DNA from: Clostridiales bacterium
Lineage (GTDB): Bacteria; Bacillota; Clostridia; Saccharofermentanales; DTU023
Assembly (NCBI GenBank): GCA_004556455.1
Contig: SFGY01000004.1
Location: 62,001 to 126,000 of the forward strand
DNA length: 64,000 nt
Direction: 5' to 3'
Under the pieces are notes generated by a model, which did no database searches, was not told where the DNA came from, and was given only the letters and a program-made list of their open reading frames with translations. Positions within the stretch are counted from its first letter, which is position 1. Every line of letters starts with the position of its first letter. Shown in pieces: positions 18,597 through 27,667 of this stretch. The position numbers and the translations under genes are program-made.

Positions 18597-20420
18597 TTGA
18601 ACGCGAAAGATCATGAAAGAATAAGCCATGTGCGCAATTTCTGTATCATTGCGCACATTGACCATGGCAAGTCCACGCTCGCCGACCGCCTGATCGAAAG
18701 CTGCGGCGCGGTGAGTCAGCGCGAAATGAAGGAGCAGATCCTTGATAACATGGATCTGGAGCGTGAACGTGGCATTACGATCAAAGCCCAGGCGGTACGT
18801 TTGCAGTACCGTGCCGATAATGGAGAGGATTATACTCTCAATCTCATTGACACTCCGGGTCATGTGGACTTTAACTACGAGGTCAGCCGCAGCCTGGCTG
18901 CCTGTGATGGAGCGCTTCTGGTGGTTGATGCTTCACAGGGTATAGAAGCTCAGACCCTGGCCAACGCCTATCTGGCCATTGATGCTGATCTTGAAGTGCT
19001 CCCCGTTATCAATAAGATTGATTTACCTTCTGCCGACCCTGAGGCCGTGCGCAAGGAGATTGAAGAGACGATCGGACTGGATGCGGAAAAGGCCCCGGCT
19101 ATCTCTGCAAAGAATAATATCAATATTCACGCGGTCCTGGAGGGGATTGTCCACGAGCTACCGCCTCCCCGGGAAGGTGATTCGGATAAAGCTCTGAAAG
19201 CCCTTGTTTTCGACTCTGAATACGATGCCTATCGCGGCGTCATCATTCATGTCATGCTCCAGGAAGGAACGCTCAGAAAAGATGATCAAATCCTTTTGAT
19301 GCACAGTGGAGCGGTCTTTGATGTCGTGGAGATCGGTTATTTTGAACCCGGCTGTTTTCGTCCTACGGATCAGCTGCTTGCCGGAGAGGTGGGTTATATT
19401 TCCGCCGCCATCAAGAACGTCCAGGACACCCGCGTGGGGGATACCGTGACGCTCGCTCAAAGGCCCTGCAACGAAGTTCTGCCTGGATACAAACCGGTTC
19501 GTCAGATGGTTTTCTGTGGGATCTATCCCGTCGACGGGGCCGATTATGGGGCTTTGAAAGATGCTCTGGAAAAACTGCAGCTGAACGATGCTGCGCTCTC
19601 CTTTGAACCGGAGACTTCCGTTGCTCTCGGCTTTGGCTTCCGCTGCGGCTTCCTTGGCCTTCTGCATTACGAAATTATTCAGGAACGCCTGGAGCGTGAG
19701 TTCCAGCTGAGCCTCATCGCCACAGCGCCCTCGGTGGAATACCATATCCTGGGCGTAGACGGAAAAATGACGGTGTTGGACAATCCAACCAACCTGCCTC
19801 CAGTCGAAAAAATCGAAGAAATGGAAGAACCGATTGTCAGGGCCACCATCATGACGCCGAAAGAATATGTCGGAAATATCATGGAACTTGCTCAGGAGAG
19901 GCGAGGGGTCTTTAAAGACATGCAGTATCTCGATGAAAGTCGTGTGGAGCTGCACTACGACCTGCCCCTGAATGAGATCATCTATGACTTTTTTGATGCC
20001 CTCAAATCGCGTTCTCGAGGCTATGCGTCTCTGGATTATGAGCTGAGCCATTACGCCGCATCGGACCTTGTCAAGCTGGATTTTATGCTGAACGGGGATA
20101 TTGTCGATGCGCTGACCTTTATCGTCCACCGGGAAAAAGCCTATGCACGTGCCCGTAAGATCTGTGAAAAATTAAAAGATAACATTCCCAGACAGCAGTT
20201 TGAAGTTCCTGTTCAGGCTTGTATTGGCGGAAAAATCATTGCCCGTGAAACGATCAGGGCTTATCGCAAAGATGTCCTGGCCAAGTGTTATGGCGGCGAT
20301 ATTTCGCGCAAAAAGAAGCTTCTTGAGAAACAGAAGGAAGGCAAGAAGCGCATGCGCAATATCGGCAGTGTCGAAGTTCCTCAGGAGGCCTTCCTGAGTG
20401 TGCTCAAGCTGGATGAGTAA
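18597..20420 (+). CDS. lepA: Elongation factor 4 (LepA)
   Basis: A 607-residue ribosome-bound GTPase with the EF-G-like domain order and the LepA-specific C-terminal domain. G motifs visible: AHIDHGKSTLADRL (P-loop), RGITIKAQAVRLQY (switch), DTPGHVDFNYEVSR and NKIDLPSADP. The C-terminus includes GGDISRKKKLLEKQKEGKKR. The TTG at 18597 is chosen: AAAGGAAAG lies just upstream, it starts 11 bp after lepB, and family length fits. A longer frame back to 18495 would overlap lepB. Confidence 0.96.
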   Translation: MNAKDHERISHVRNFCIIAHIDHGKSTLADRLIESCGAVSQREMKEQILDNMDLERERGITIKAQAVRLQYRADNGEDYTLNLIDTPGHVDFNYEVSRSLAACDGALLVVDASQGIEAQTLANAYLAIDADLEVLPVINKIDLPSADPEAVRKEIEETIGLDAEKAPAISAKNNINIHAVLEGIVHELPPPREGDSDKALKALVFDSEYDAYRGVIIHVMLQEGTLRKDDQILLMHSGAVFDVVEIGYFEPGCFRPTDQLLAGEVGYISAAIKNVQDTRVGDTVTLAQRPCNEVLPGYKPVRQMVFCGIYPVDGADYGALKDALEKLQLNDAALSFEPETSVALGFGFRCGFLGLLHYEIIQERLEREFQLSLIATAPSVEYHILGVDGKMTVLDNPTNLPPVEKIEEMEEPIVRATIMTPKEYVGNIMELAQERRGVFKDMQYLDESRVELHYDLPLNEIIYDFFDALKSRSRGYASLDYELSHYAASDLVKLDFMLNGDIVDALTFIVHREKAYARARKICEKLKDNIPRQQFEVPVQACIGGKIIARETIRAYRKDVLAKCYGGDISRKKKLLEKQKEGKKRMRNIGSVEVPQEAFLSVLKLDE

Positions 20421-20443
20421 GCGCCTTTGTCTGAGAAAATTTT

Positions 20444-20472
20444 TTGCAAATTAAGCCGTTTTTAGTTAAGAT
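20444..20472 (+). promoter_or_regulatory. Putative sigma-70 promoter of tRNA-Leu
   Basis: TTGCAA (20444-20449), a 17-bp spacer and TAAGAT (20467-20472) lie 18 bp before the tRNA gene. The -10 box matches only partly. Confidence 0.45.
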
Positions 20473-20490
20473 AATACAGATCATGCCGAT

Positions 20491-20575
20491 GCGGACGTGG
20501 TGGAATTGGCAGACACGCCGGATTTAGGTTCCGGTGCTGAAAGGCATGCAGGTTCAAGTCCTGTCGTCCGCACCA
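20491..20575 (+). tRNA. tRNA-Leu (anticodon UAG)
   Basis: The 85-base class II tRNA folds fully. The acceptor stem is GCGGACG/CGTCCGC and the anticodon stem is CCGGA/TCCGG around the loop TTTAGGT, giving anticodon UAG. The extra arm GCTGAAAGGCATGC is long as in Leu tRNAs, and the T arm is AGGTTCAAGTCCT-like. CCA is encoded. It reads CUA and, by wobble, other CUN codons. It sits between lepA and the Crp-like gene. Confidence 0.97.
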
Positions 20576-20599
20576 GATATTTCAGAAAAGGCCATTTTA

Positions 20600-21346
20600 A
20601 TGGCCGACTGTGGGTGGAGCGTGAAAAAAATCTGTGACGTTTTAAGAGAATCCATGCTCTTCGGTAGTCTGGATCAGGAATTCTACCGGGCATATTGCTC
20701 GCAGTCTGAACTTACACTTTTCTGGAAGGGCGACATCATTGCCCAGGAAGGGGATCTTTGTCCCGGAGTTATCATTCTCATTGAGGGTCAGGCTTCCATA
20801 CAGAAAACTTCACCGAACGGGGACTACTCTACCCTTGCTCTGCTTCAGGCCGGAGCGAGTTTTGGCGATGATCTGCTCTTCGGCAAAAAGCGGCATTATC
20901 AAGTGAGTCTGGAAGCGGCGAGTAATGGCAAATATCTGCTCTTCAGGAGAGAGCAGATCTTTAATATGATCCGTCAGTCCCCCCAGCTTCTGAGCAATTT
21001 TCTCAACACTTTATCGGATAAGGTTCAGCAACAGGAACGCCGGATTAACCTGCTCTCTCAGCGCAGCCTCAGACTTAAAATTTCCGCTTATCTGATGGGT
21101 CTGCTCAAAGATCAGCTTGATGAAAGCGGACGTACACTGAAGGAGGAGCTGAAGATCGTTTCGACACCAGCAGTAGAATTTCCGATCAGTAAAGAGATGG
21201 TGGCGCGCTTGCTGGCTATGCCCCGCCCCTCGCTCTCACGCGAGCTGATCAGTATGGAAAAAGACGGGCTGATTCGGGTTTCCGGCCGTGTGATCTGGCT
21301 CAGAGATCTGAAGCAGCTTTCTGCCGGAGAATATACAATTATCTAA
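20600..21346 (+). CDS. Crp/Fnr-family transcriptional regulator
   Basis: A 248-residue protein with an N-terminal cyclic-nucleotide-binding-like beta barrel (GDIIAQEGDLCPGVIILIEG near residues 40-60, LLQAGASFGDDLLFG near 75) and a C-terminal winged helix (FPISKEMVARLLAMPRPSLS near 195). No Cys cluster of the FNR oxygen-sensor type is seen. ATG 20600 is chosen because AAAAGG lies 8 bases upstream; the frame upstream of it runs into the tRNA. It is 35 bp ahead of fhs. Possible target palindromes lie at 761-776 and 30588-30603. Confidence 0.85.
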   Translation: MADCGWSVKKICDVLRESMLFGSLDQEFYRAYCSQSELTLFWKGDIIAQEGDLCPGVIILIEGQASIQKTSPNGDYSTLALLQAGASFGDDLLFGKKRHYQVSLEAASNGKYLLFRREQIFNMIRQSPQLLSNFLNTLSDKVQQQERRINLLSQRSLRLKISAYLMGLLKDQLDESGRTLKEELKIVSTPAVEFPISKEMVARLLAMPRPSLSRELISMEKDGLIRVSGRVIWLRDLKQLSAGEYTII

Positions 21347-21381
21347 AGTCACTGTCCCAGACAGCGAAAAAGGAGGACAAG

Positions 21382-23049
21382 ATGTCAGTCAAATCGGATA
21401 TCGAAATTGCCCAGGCGGCAAAAATCAAACCCATCGGTGAAATTGCCAAAACGGCGGGAATCCCTGAAGAGGCGCTCGAACTTTACGGCCCCTATAAGGC
21501 GAAAATCAAGCTGGAAGCGTTGAAAGGAAAGGAAGAGGGGAAATTGATCCTGACGACGGCGATTAACCCGACTCCTGCAGGTGAGGGTAAGACCACGACA
21601 ACCATTGGCCTGGCAGACGGCCTTCGCGTCATCGGCAAAAACAGCGCTGTGGCTATTCGTGAGCCATCTCTGGGCCCGGTTTTTGGTGTCAAGGGCGGAG
21701 CGGCAGGCGGCGGTTATGCCCAGGTTATCCCGATGGAAGATCTCAATCTGCATTTTACGGGAGACTTTCATGCTATCGGCGCGGCCAACAATCTGCTTGC
21801 CGCCATGCTGGATAATCACATTCAGCAGGGCAATAGTCTGCGCATTGATGTCCGCAATATCATCTGGCACCGCTGTGTCGACATGAATGACCGTGTCCTG
21901 CGCAATATCGTCATCGGACTCGGCAAACGCGGCGATGGCGTGCCTCGTGAAGATCACTATGACATTACCGTAGCTTCTGAGGTTATGGCAGCATTCTGCC
22001 TCGCCACCTCCATAACTGACCTTAAAGAGCGCCTTGGCCGTATGATTGTGGCTTACGACCTTGACAAAAAACCAGTTACGGCGCATGACCTGAAAGCGGA
22101 AGGGGCCATGGCGGCTCTGCTGAAAGATGCGCTCAAACCCAATCTGGTTCAGACCCTTGAAGGAACGCCGGCCTTTGTTCATGGCGGTCCCTTTGCCAAT
22201 ATTGCCCATGGCTGCAACAGTATTCTCGCCACGAAGATGGCTCTGGCTCATGCCGATTATGTCGTCACGGAAGGCGGCTTCGGTGCAGACCTTGGCGCAG
22301 AAAAGTTTATTGATATTAAATGCCGTGCGGCAGGTCTTAAACCTTCGGCGGTTGTGATTGTGGCAACGGTTCGTGCACTTAAACATCACGGTGGATGTCC
22401 GAAAGATGGCCTCAATGAAGAGAACCTTGACGCCCTGAAAAACGGCATGCCTAACCTCCTGCAGCACATTGAAAACATGAAGAATGTCTTCCATGCGAAT
22501 TGTGTGGTGGCCATCAACCGTTTTCCCACGGATAGTGAGGCAGAACTTGAGATGGTGCGTGAACTTTGTGCTGATTACGGTGCGGATGTCGTGCTCTCCG
22601 AAGTCTGGGCTAAAGGCGGTCAGGGCGGTGTTGAACTGGCGAAGAAGGTTGTGGAGCTCTGCGACAAAGAAAATAAAGTGGAATTTGCCTACGACTGTCA
22701 GGCCGGTATTGCGGAGAAAATCGAAACGATTGCCAAACGCATTTACCATGCCGATGGGGTTGAGTTCCTGCCCTCTGTGAAGAAACAGATCAAACAGGCT
22801 GAAGAACTTGGCTTTGCTCAACTGCCGATCTGCATGGCCAAAACGCAATATTCTTTCAGTGATGATCCGCTGCTGACCGGTGCACCCAAAGACTTCACCG
22901 TGACCGTACGTGACCTTCGTATTTCCGCAGGCGCCGGCTTCCTCGTGGCTCTGACTGGTGACATTATGACGATGCCGGGCCTGCCCAAGACTCCTTCTGC
23001 AGAAAAAATCGACGTCGATGAAAACGGCGTCATCAGCGGCCTTTTCTAA
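21382..23049 (+). CDS. fhs: Formate-tetrahydrofolate ligase
   Basis: A 555-residue enzyme that links formate and tetrahydrofolate with ATP to 10-formyl-tetrahydrofolate, and can run backward to make ATP. The P-loop TPAGEGKTTTTIGLADGL is near residue 62; EPSLGPVFGVKGGAAGGGYAQ-type and EGGFGADLGAEKF regions are typical. Length matches the family. The start is ATG after AAAGGAGG. In purine-fermenting clostridia this enzyme recovers ATP from the formyl group produced during purine breakdown, which fits the cluster at 1-12 kb. Confidence 0.97.
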   Translation: MSVKSDIEIAQAAKIKPIGEIAKTAGIPEEALELYGPYKAKIKLEALKGKEEGKLILTTAINPTPAGEGKTTTTIGLADGLRVIGKNSAVAIREPSLGPVFGVKGGAAGGGYAQVIPMEDLNLHFTGDFHAIGAANNLLAAMLDNHIQQGNSLRIDVRNIIWHRCVDMNDRVLRNIVIGLGKRGDGVPREDHYDITVASEVMAAFCLATSITDLKERLGRMIVAYDLDKKPVTAHDLKAEGAMAALLKDALKPNLVQTLEGTPAFVHGGPFANIAHGCNSILATKMALAHADYVVTEGGFGADLGAEKFIDIKCRAAGLKPSAVVIVATVRALKHHGGCPKDGLNEENLDALKNGMPNLLQHIENMKNVFHANCVVAINRFPTDSEAELEMVRELCADYGADVVLSEVWAKGGQGGVELAKKVVELCDKENKVEFAYDCQAGIAEKIETIAKRIYHADGVEFLPSVKKQIKQAEELGFAQLPICMAKTQYSFSDDPLLTGAPKDFTVTVRDLRISAGAGFLVALTGDIMTMPGLPKTPSAEKIDVDENGVISGLF

Positions 23050-23073
23050 GACCACGGAACTTTTCGGATTTCC

Positions 23074-23114
23074 GGCTGCGGGCTGCACAGGATTGCTGCC
23101 GCAGTCCCGCAGCC
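23074..23114 (+). terminator. Strong stem-loop after fhs
   Basis: GGCTGCGGG (23074-23082) and CCCGCAGCC (23106-23114) form a perfect 9-bp GC-rich stem with a 23-base loop. There is no T-run after it, so this may be a factor-dependent terminator, an mRNA-stabilising hairpin or a regulatory element. Confidence 0.5.
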
Positions 23115-23184
23115 TGAGATATCCTGTCATAAAGCTGTAAGCATTTTTTAAGAACCCTGACCCATGCCCGGGCAGTGAGAATTG

Positions 23185-23190
23185 TATAAT
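23185..23190 (+). promoter_or_regulatory. Possible -10 element before the second PucR-type gene
   Basis: A perfect TATAAT lies 19 bp before the ATG at 23210. No good -35 box is seen at the usual spacing, so the promoter call is weak. Confidence 0.3.
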
Positions 23191-23209
23191 CTTGAAAGGG
23201 TGGAATGTT

Positions 23210-24301
23210 ATGGATGAGATCAAAAGGTGCATGAACGAGGCAGCCACATTTCTGGATCGCGATGCCGGGGTCTGTGATGAAATGGGCAGGGTGCTTGCGA
23301 CCACACGTCCTATACTTGAACTGAATGAAATGCAGGCAGCTCTTAAGGCGCCTGCTTCAGATCAAGTCTGGACCGGCGATGGCCGCAGCTTCTGTCGGCT
23401 GGATCCGGATATTCCCAATAGCGGCATTGTTTTTGTCAGTGGCACAGATCGGGCGGCACAGGATGTCCTCGGGCTTTTGGTGCGCTGGATAAGATCGACC
23501 AAACTGGAGCGCAATACCCGTCTGGAACGGCAGAATTTTCTAAAAAACGTTCTTCTTGAAAATGAACTTCCCGGCGATATTCCCCTTAAGGCAAGAGAAT
23601 TTAAAGTTTCCTATGCTCTGCCGCGCAGAGCTCTTTTGATACGCTTCAATGAGGCTTGTGATCCCGAAACTCTTAAAACTGTTCAGAATCTGATCGGCGA
23701 AGGGGAAGATGAGATTTTTACCGTTGATGAACACAATATGGTCGTGCTGCTCGTCTGCAGTGAAGAGGGGGAGCGCGGAGATAAAATCAGCGAAGAACTC
23801 CTGTCGACATTTACTGAGAGTGGACGAAAAACCCATATCGGCGTGGGCCTTCTTGCTGAAAATCTCAAGGATACTGCCAAGTCCTACCGCGAAGCCTCCC
23901 TGGCGCTCACGGTCGGAAGCATTTTTTATGAAGATACGAAAGTTATGTGGTATAACCGCCTTGGTTTGGGTCGCCTGATTTATCAGCTTCCCCCGACGCT
24001 CTGCCGCATGTTCCTTTCTGAGGTATTTGCTGCCGAAACATATGAAATGCTGGATCCTGAGACCCTTCTTACCATTGAAAAATTCTTTGAAAATAACCTC
24101 AATGGATCGGAAACCTCAAGGCAGCTTTTTGTACACCGCAACACCCTGGTTTACAGACTGGATAAGGTTCAGAAGATCACCGGCCTTGATCTGCGCAGTT
24201 TCGATGATGCCGTTCTTTTCAAACTGGCTTCCATGGTGCGGCGCTACCTTGAATCGTTGAATCAGGCGGGGGAAACCAAAAGTCCGGAAAAACGCTGGTA
24301 A
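23210..24301 (+). CDS. PucR/CdaR-type transcriptional regulator
   Basis: A 363-residue protein. The C-terminal PucR-type HTH is clear: KFFENNLNGSETSRQLFVHR followed by NTLVYRLDKVQKITGLDLRS. The N-terminus (LDRDAGVCDEMGRVLATT) resembles the sugar-diacid-recognition or sensing part of CdaR-like regulators. ATG 23210 follows GGGTGG. It sits between fhs and ftsE, 33 bp from the latter, which is odd for a catabolic regulator. The sequence AGGGTGGAA before its start is coincidental and not a T-box. Confidence 0.82.
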   Translation: MDEIKRCMNEAATFLDRDAGVCDEMGRVLATTRPILELNEMQAALKAPASDQVWTGDGRSFCRLDPDIPNSGIVFVSGTDRAAQDVLGLLVRWIRSTKLERNTRLERQNFLKNVLLENELPGDIPLKAREFKVSYALPRRALLIRFNEACDPETLKTVQNLIGEGEDEIFTVDEHNMVVLLVCSEEGERGDKISEELLSTFTESGRKTHIGVGLLAENLKDTAKSYREASLALTVGSIFYEDTKVMWYNRLGLGRLIYQLPPTLCRMFLSEVFAAETYEMLDPETLLTIEKFFENNLNGSETSRQLFVHRNTLVYRLDKVQKITGLDLRSFDDAVLFKLASMVRRYLESLNQAGETKSPEKRW

Positions 24302-24334
24302 TTGGTGGTCTGCCGTTTGTAGAAAGGCTTTATT

Positions 24335-25399
24335 TTGATTGAATTCAGAAATGTAGGCAAAGACTACAATCGGCAGATTCATGCTTTGCATCACATCAAT
24401 TTCTCCATTGATGCAGGGGAGTTCGTCTTCCTTATTGGAGAAAGTGGCGCCGGTAAATCGACGGTCATCAAATTGCTCACCTGCCAGGAAAGCCCGACCT
24501 ACGGGACGGTTGTGCTGGACAATTTTGACATCAGCCGTATGAAGAGAAAGCTGACGCCTTTTTTGCGCCGTAAAATCGGCATGATTTTTCAGGACTTTCG
24601 TCTTATTGAGAGTAAGACCGTTTATGAAAATGTCGCTTTTGCCATGGAGATCGTCGGCGCGCCTCAACATCTGATCGAGCGCCGGGTGCCCATTGTGCTC
24701 AGTCTTGTCGGACTGCGTGGCAAGTCTGAGGCCTATCCTCAGGAACTCTCCGGCGGCGAAGCTCAGCGAGTGGGTATTGCCCGCGCCATGGTTAATAATC
24801 CACGTCTTATTCTGGCTGATGAACCAACTGGAAATCTGGATCAGGCCAATGGCGAAGCCATCATGGCTCTGCTCGACGAAATTAACCGTGCTGGAACGAC
24901 CGTCATTGCCTGCACTCATGATGTGGCCATGGTTGAACGCATGAATAAGCGTGTCATCGAGCTTAAAGAAGGTCGCATTATCCGTGATGAGTTCCCAGTC
25001 TCAGATCAGGCTTTTGATGGCTCTGCCTGCTTTTATTCACCCGAAGGAAGGGATGAATCCCTGAAACAGTTTGTTTCGGAAGAAGATAATTTCAACAGCC
25101 GCTTTGAACATGAAGAACGATATTATGCGGCTGGAGAAGTTTTACAGCGCCGGGGTGTCGGTTCCCACACGGCTCCGCCGCTCATTCAGCTTGCGGAAAA
25201 ACGGCTTCGCACTGACTTTGGCAGCCGTCTGGATAAAGCCAACGAAGTTCATGCCCAGCCAAAAAATATGACACGAATTAAGCCTTCACTCGGTGACCCT
25301 ATGGATCAAGATGAAAGCGCGCGCATTCGCCGAAAAATGTTGATGGACAGCCGCCGCAGACGCGAACGTAAGGAAGGTCAGGCAGCTCATGGGCAATAA
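24335..25399 (+). CDS. ftsE: Cell division ABC ATPase FtsE with long C-terminal extension
   Basis: Residues 1-225 are a standard FtsE: GESGAGKSTVIKLL (Walker A), LSGGEAQRVGIARAMV (signature), LILADEPTGNLDQ (Walker B). FtsE with FtsX couples ATP hydrolysis to peptidoglycan hydrolase activation at division. The usual length is about 230, but this protein has 354 residues: the last 130 or so are charged and end in an Arg-rich stretch (DSRRRRERKEGQ). The start is TTG preceded by AGAAAGG 8 bases upstream. The end overlaps ftsX by 11 bp. Confidence 0.93.
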   Translation: MIEFRNVGKDYNRQIHALHHINFSIDAGEFVFLIGESGAGKSTVIKLLTCQESPTYGTVVLDNFDISRMKRKLTPFLRRKIGMIFQDFRLIESKTVYENVAFAMEIVGAPQHLIERRVPIVLSLVGLRGKSEAYPQELSGGEAQRVGIARAMVNNPRLILADEPTGNLDQANGEAIMALLDEINRAGTTVIACTHDVAMVERMNKRVIELKEGRIIRDEFPVSDQAFDGSACFYSPEGRDESLKQFVSEEDNFNSRFEHEERYYAAGEVLQRRGVGSHTAPPLIQLAEKRLRTDFGSRLDKANEVHAQPKNMTRIKPSLGDPMDQDESARIRRKMLMDSRRRRERKEGQAAHGQ

Positions 25400-26273
25400 G
25401 GGTTTACGCTTTGCTTTCAGGGATGGTTTTAAGAATGTTGTTCGTCATCCCCTGATTCTTCTGGCTTCCATCTCCACGATGGTGCTCATGTTAATTTTGC
25501 TTGGCGCCTTTATGCTTTTTTCACTTAATTCAGCTCATCTCCTGAAGCAAGCCGGTGAAAGACCTCCGGTTGAAATTCAATTTGAGGTCGGAGCGGATGA
25601 AAATCTTGTTCGGACACTGGATCAAAAGCTTTCTGAAAATGCTTTGATTGTCGAACATAAACTGATGAGCCCGGCCGAAAACATGGAGTTTTTTAAAGAG
25701 AGAATGGGCAAGGACGAATTTTTTGATGACTTTGATTACAGGGCACATATCCCCTGGACCATTCTCCTGCGCCTCAGTGATCCTGCACTCGGGGCGAGTT
25801 TCAAGGACGAGATCATGAAGTACCCTGGGGTCTACGATGTCATGATGGAGACCTCGCTGATGAATCTTCTTCAGGATGCCAACCAGAAAGTCAGCATCAT
25901 CAGTGCTGTGCTCTTTCCTTTTTTCTGTCTGATTACGGTTCTGATTATGTCCAACATGGTGCGAATGATTGCTCTGGCCAGGGCAACGGAGATCAGCATT
26001 ATGAAAACGATGGGTGCAACCGACAGGTACATTCGCATTCCCTTTATCGTGGAGGGCCTCTTCGTTGCTCTCGTATCTACATTTATGACCCTGCTGATTC
26101 TCTTTCTTGGGTATCAGGCTCTGACGGGAAGAATGCAGGGAGGAGCCGGTGCGCTGCACTTTTTGCCGCTCTCACGCTTGCTCCTTCCCTTGACGCTCAT
26201 CCTCCTGCTGGTCTCGGTCATTGTGGCGACTTTAACCTCTGTCTTATCTGTCCGCCGCTACGTGCAGGTCTGA
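25389..26273 (+). CDS. ftsX: Cell division protein FtsX
   Basis: A 294-residue membrane protein with one N-terminal membrane segment (LILLASISTMVLMLILLGAF), an extracellular domain of about 110 residues, and three further segments (near residues 172, 220 and 265). The region ALARATEISIMKTMGATDRY is the typical FtsX/MacB-like loop. It works with FtsE to control cell-wall hydrolases. Its ATG lies inside the end of ftsE. Confidence 0.94.
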   Translation: MGNKGLRFAFRDGFKNVVRHPLILLASISTMVLMLILLGAFMLFSLNSAHLLKQAGERPPVEIQFEVGADENLVRTLDQKLSENALIVEHKLMSPAENMEFFKERMGKDEFFDDFDYRAHIPWTILLRLSDPALGASFKDEIMKYPGVYDVMMETSLMNLLQDANQKVSIISAVLFPFFCLITVLIMSNMVRMIALARATEISIMKTMGATDRYIRIPFIVEGLFVALVSTFMTLLILFLGYQALTGRMQGGAGALHFLPLSRLLLPLTLILLLVSVIVATLTSVLSVRRYVQV

Positions 26274-26352
26274 TTGACCTTCTTCCGATGCTGAGCTTGT
26301 CCCGGTGACTGCACTTATTTTCGATATTTACTCCTGACTTTTGTGAAAACTC

Positions 26353-27666
26353 ATGTACAGACTAAAGAATTCTATGAATAAAAAGCTTTCTCTAAAACCG
26401 CGGCTCTGTTTCCGGCGTGCCCTTTGCTCGCTGCTCCTTGGAGGCTGCCTGCTTCTGGCCTGGCCGCTTCATCTGGCCGTCAGGGCGCAAACCGATCTTC
26501 CTCCAGCAAAATCAGAAACTGCGGATGAACTGGCTGCCTTGCAACAGGAACAGGAACTTCTCAGCCAACAGCTGGAAAAAGCTCAAAAAGAGCTTTCGGC
26601 CTTCCAGAGTCAGAAAGACCTCAGGGATTCTAATCTTTCCTGGCTTTTGGAGCGCGATGCTGAGCAAAGGGCGAAATATAAAACCCAGTTGATGCAGGTT
26701 GCCGGTATCACAAAAATAAAAAAATCTCTGGATAAAAGCCTGGAAGTTGCGATCCGCAAGTATGATGAGCGCAAGACGAGATATGGCCAACGGATTGAGG
26801 CCATGTATCGTATGCAGAATAAGTCTCCACTCGAAATATATCTTGAATCGGATAATCTTGAAGCCTACTCTTCCACGATGCTTTTTATGAAAATGATCTC
26901 TGATGCCGATGAACAGGATCTGATTAAGCTTCGCGAAGCCAGGGAAGACCTGAGTCAAAGGCGCAAAGAAACAGAAGACAACCTGAAGGAGTACAGTCAG
27001 CTTCTGGAGGCATTGGAAAAGGATTTGAAGGCCATCGAAGAAGATATTGAAGACTATCAGTCAAAGGTTGATTCCCTCGATGCTGAAATGCAGTCACGTC
27101 TTGAAGCGATCAATCAGTTTACGCAACAGGATGATGAACTGCAGATGGGGATTGATGCCATGCAGGCTCAGCTTGACGAAGAAGAAAGGCAGCGTAAACT
27201 CGCCGAAGAACGGGCATCTCTCGCTGCCGAGAGTCAGGAAGCCGGCGCTGGGGCAGCCTCGCCCCAATATACCGGAGGCGCCTTCGTATGGCCCTGTCCC
27301 AGTTACAGCGGAATCACCTCCGGCTTTGGCTATCGCTCTGTTCCGGAAGCAGGCCTCAATGACTTTCATACCGGCCTTGATATGGCCGCAGATTATGACG
27401 CGCAAGCTCTGGCTGCAACAAGCGGTGTCGTCGTGTATGCATCCTGGATGGAGTACGGAGGTAACACCGTAAAAATTGACATTGGCGGCGGCACCCTCAT
27501 CATGTACTGCCATCTGAATTCCATAGCCGTAGCCGTAGGCCAGACCGTAAGTCCGGGAGAGGTTGTCGGTTATGTGGGAACGACAGGACTTTCGACGGGA
27601 CCGCATCTGCATTTTGAGGTGCAGCAGGATGGCACGCCAGTGGATCCCTGGCTCTATTTGAGCTGA
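26353..27666 (+). CDS. Coiled-coil M23 (LytM) peptidoglycan hydrolase, EnvC/PcsB-like
   Basis: The 437-residue protein has an N-terminal signal/anchor (SLLLGGCLLLAWPLHLAVRA), a long coiled coil (about residues 50-295) and a C-terminal M23 endopeptidase domain. Zinc residues are visible in FHTGLDMAADYD near 337 and GPHLHFEV near 417, and YCHLN near 388, so it is likely active. EnvC in Proteobacteria and PcsB in streptococci are coiled-coil partners of FtsEX; position directly after ftsX supports the same role here. ATG 26353 or ATG 26374 may be the true start. Confidence 0.88.
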   Translation: MYRLKNSMNKKLSLKPRLCFRRALCSLLLGGCLLLAWPLHLAVRAQTDLPPAKSETADELAALQQEQELLSQQLEKAQKELSAFQSQKDLRDSNLSWLLERDAEQRAKYKTQLMQVAGITKIKKSLDKSLEVAIRKYDERKTRYGQRIEAMYRMQNKSPLEIYLESDNLEAYSSTMLFMKMISDADEQDLIKLREAREDLSQRRKETEDNLKEYSQLLEALEKDLKAIEEDIEDYQSKVDSLDAEMQSRLEAINQFTQQDDELQMGIDAMQAQLDEEERQRKLAEERASLAAESQEAGAGAASPQYTGGAFVWPCPSYSGITSGFGYRSVPEAGLNDFHTGLDMAADYDAQALAATSGVVVYASWMEYGGNTVKIDIGGGTLIMYCHLNSIAVAVGQTVSPGEVVGYVGTTGLSTGPHLHFEVQQDGTPVDPWLYLS

Positions 27667-27667
27667 T

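Noticed and set aside
23191..23209. T-box motif before the second PucR-type gene
   Set aside because: AAAGGGTGGAA is the ribosome site region; the following CCGCG, stem I and terminator are missing.
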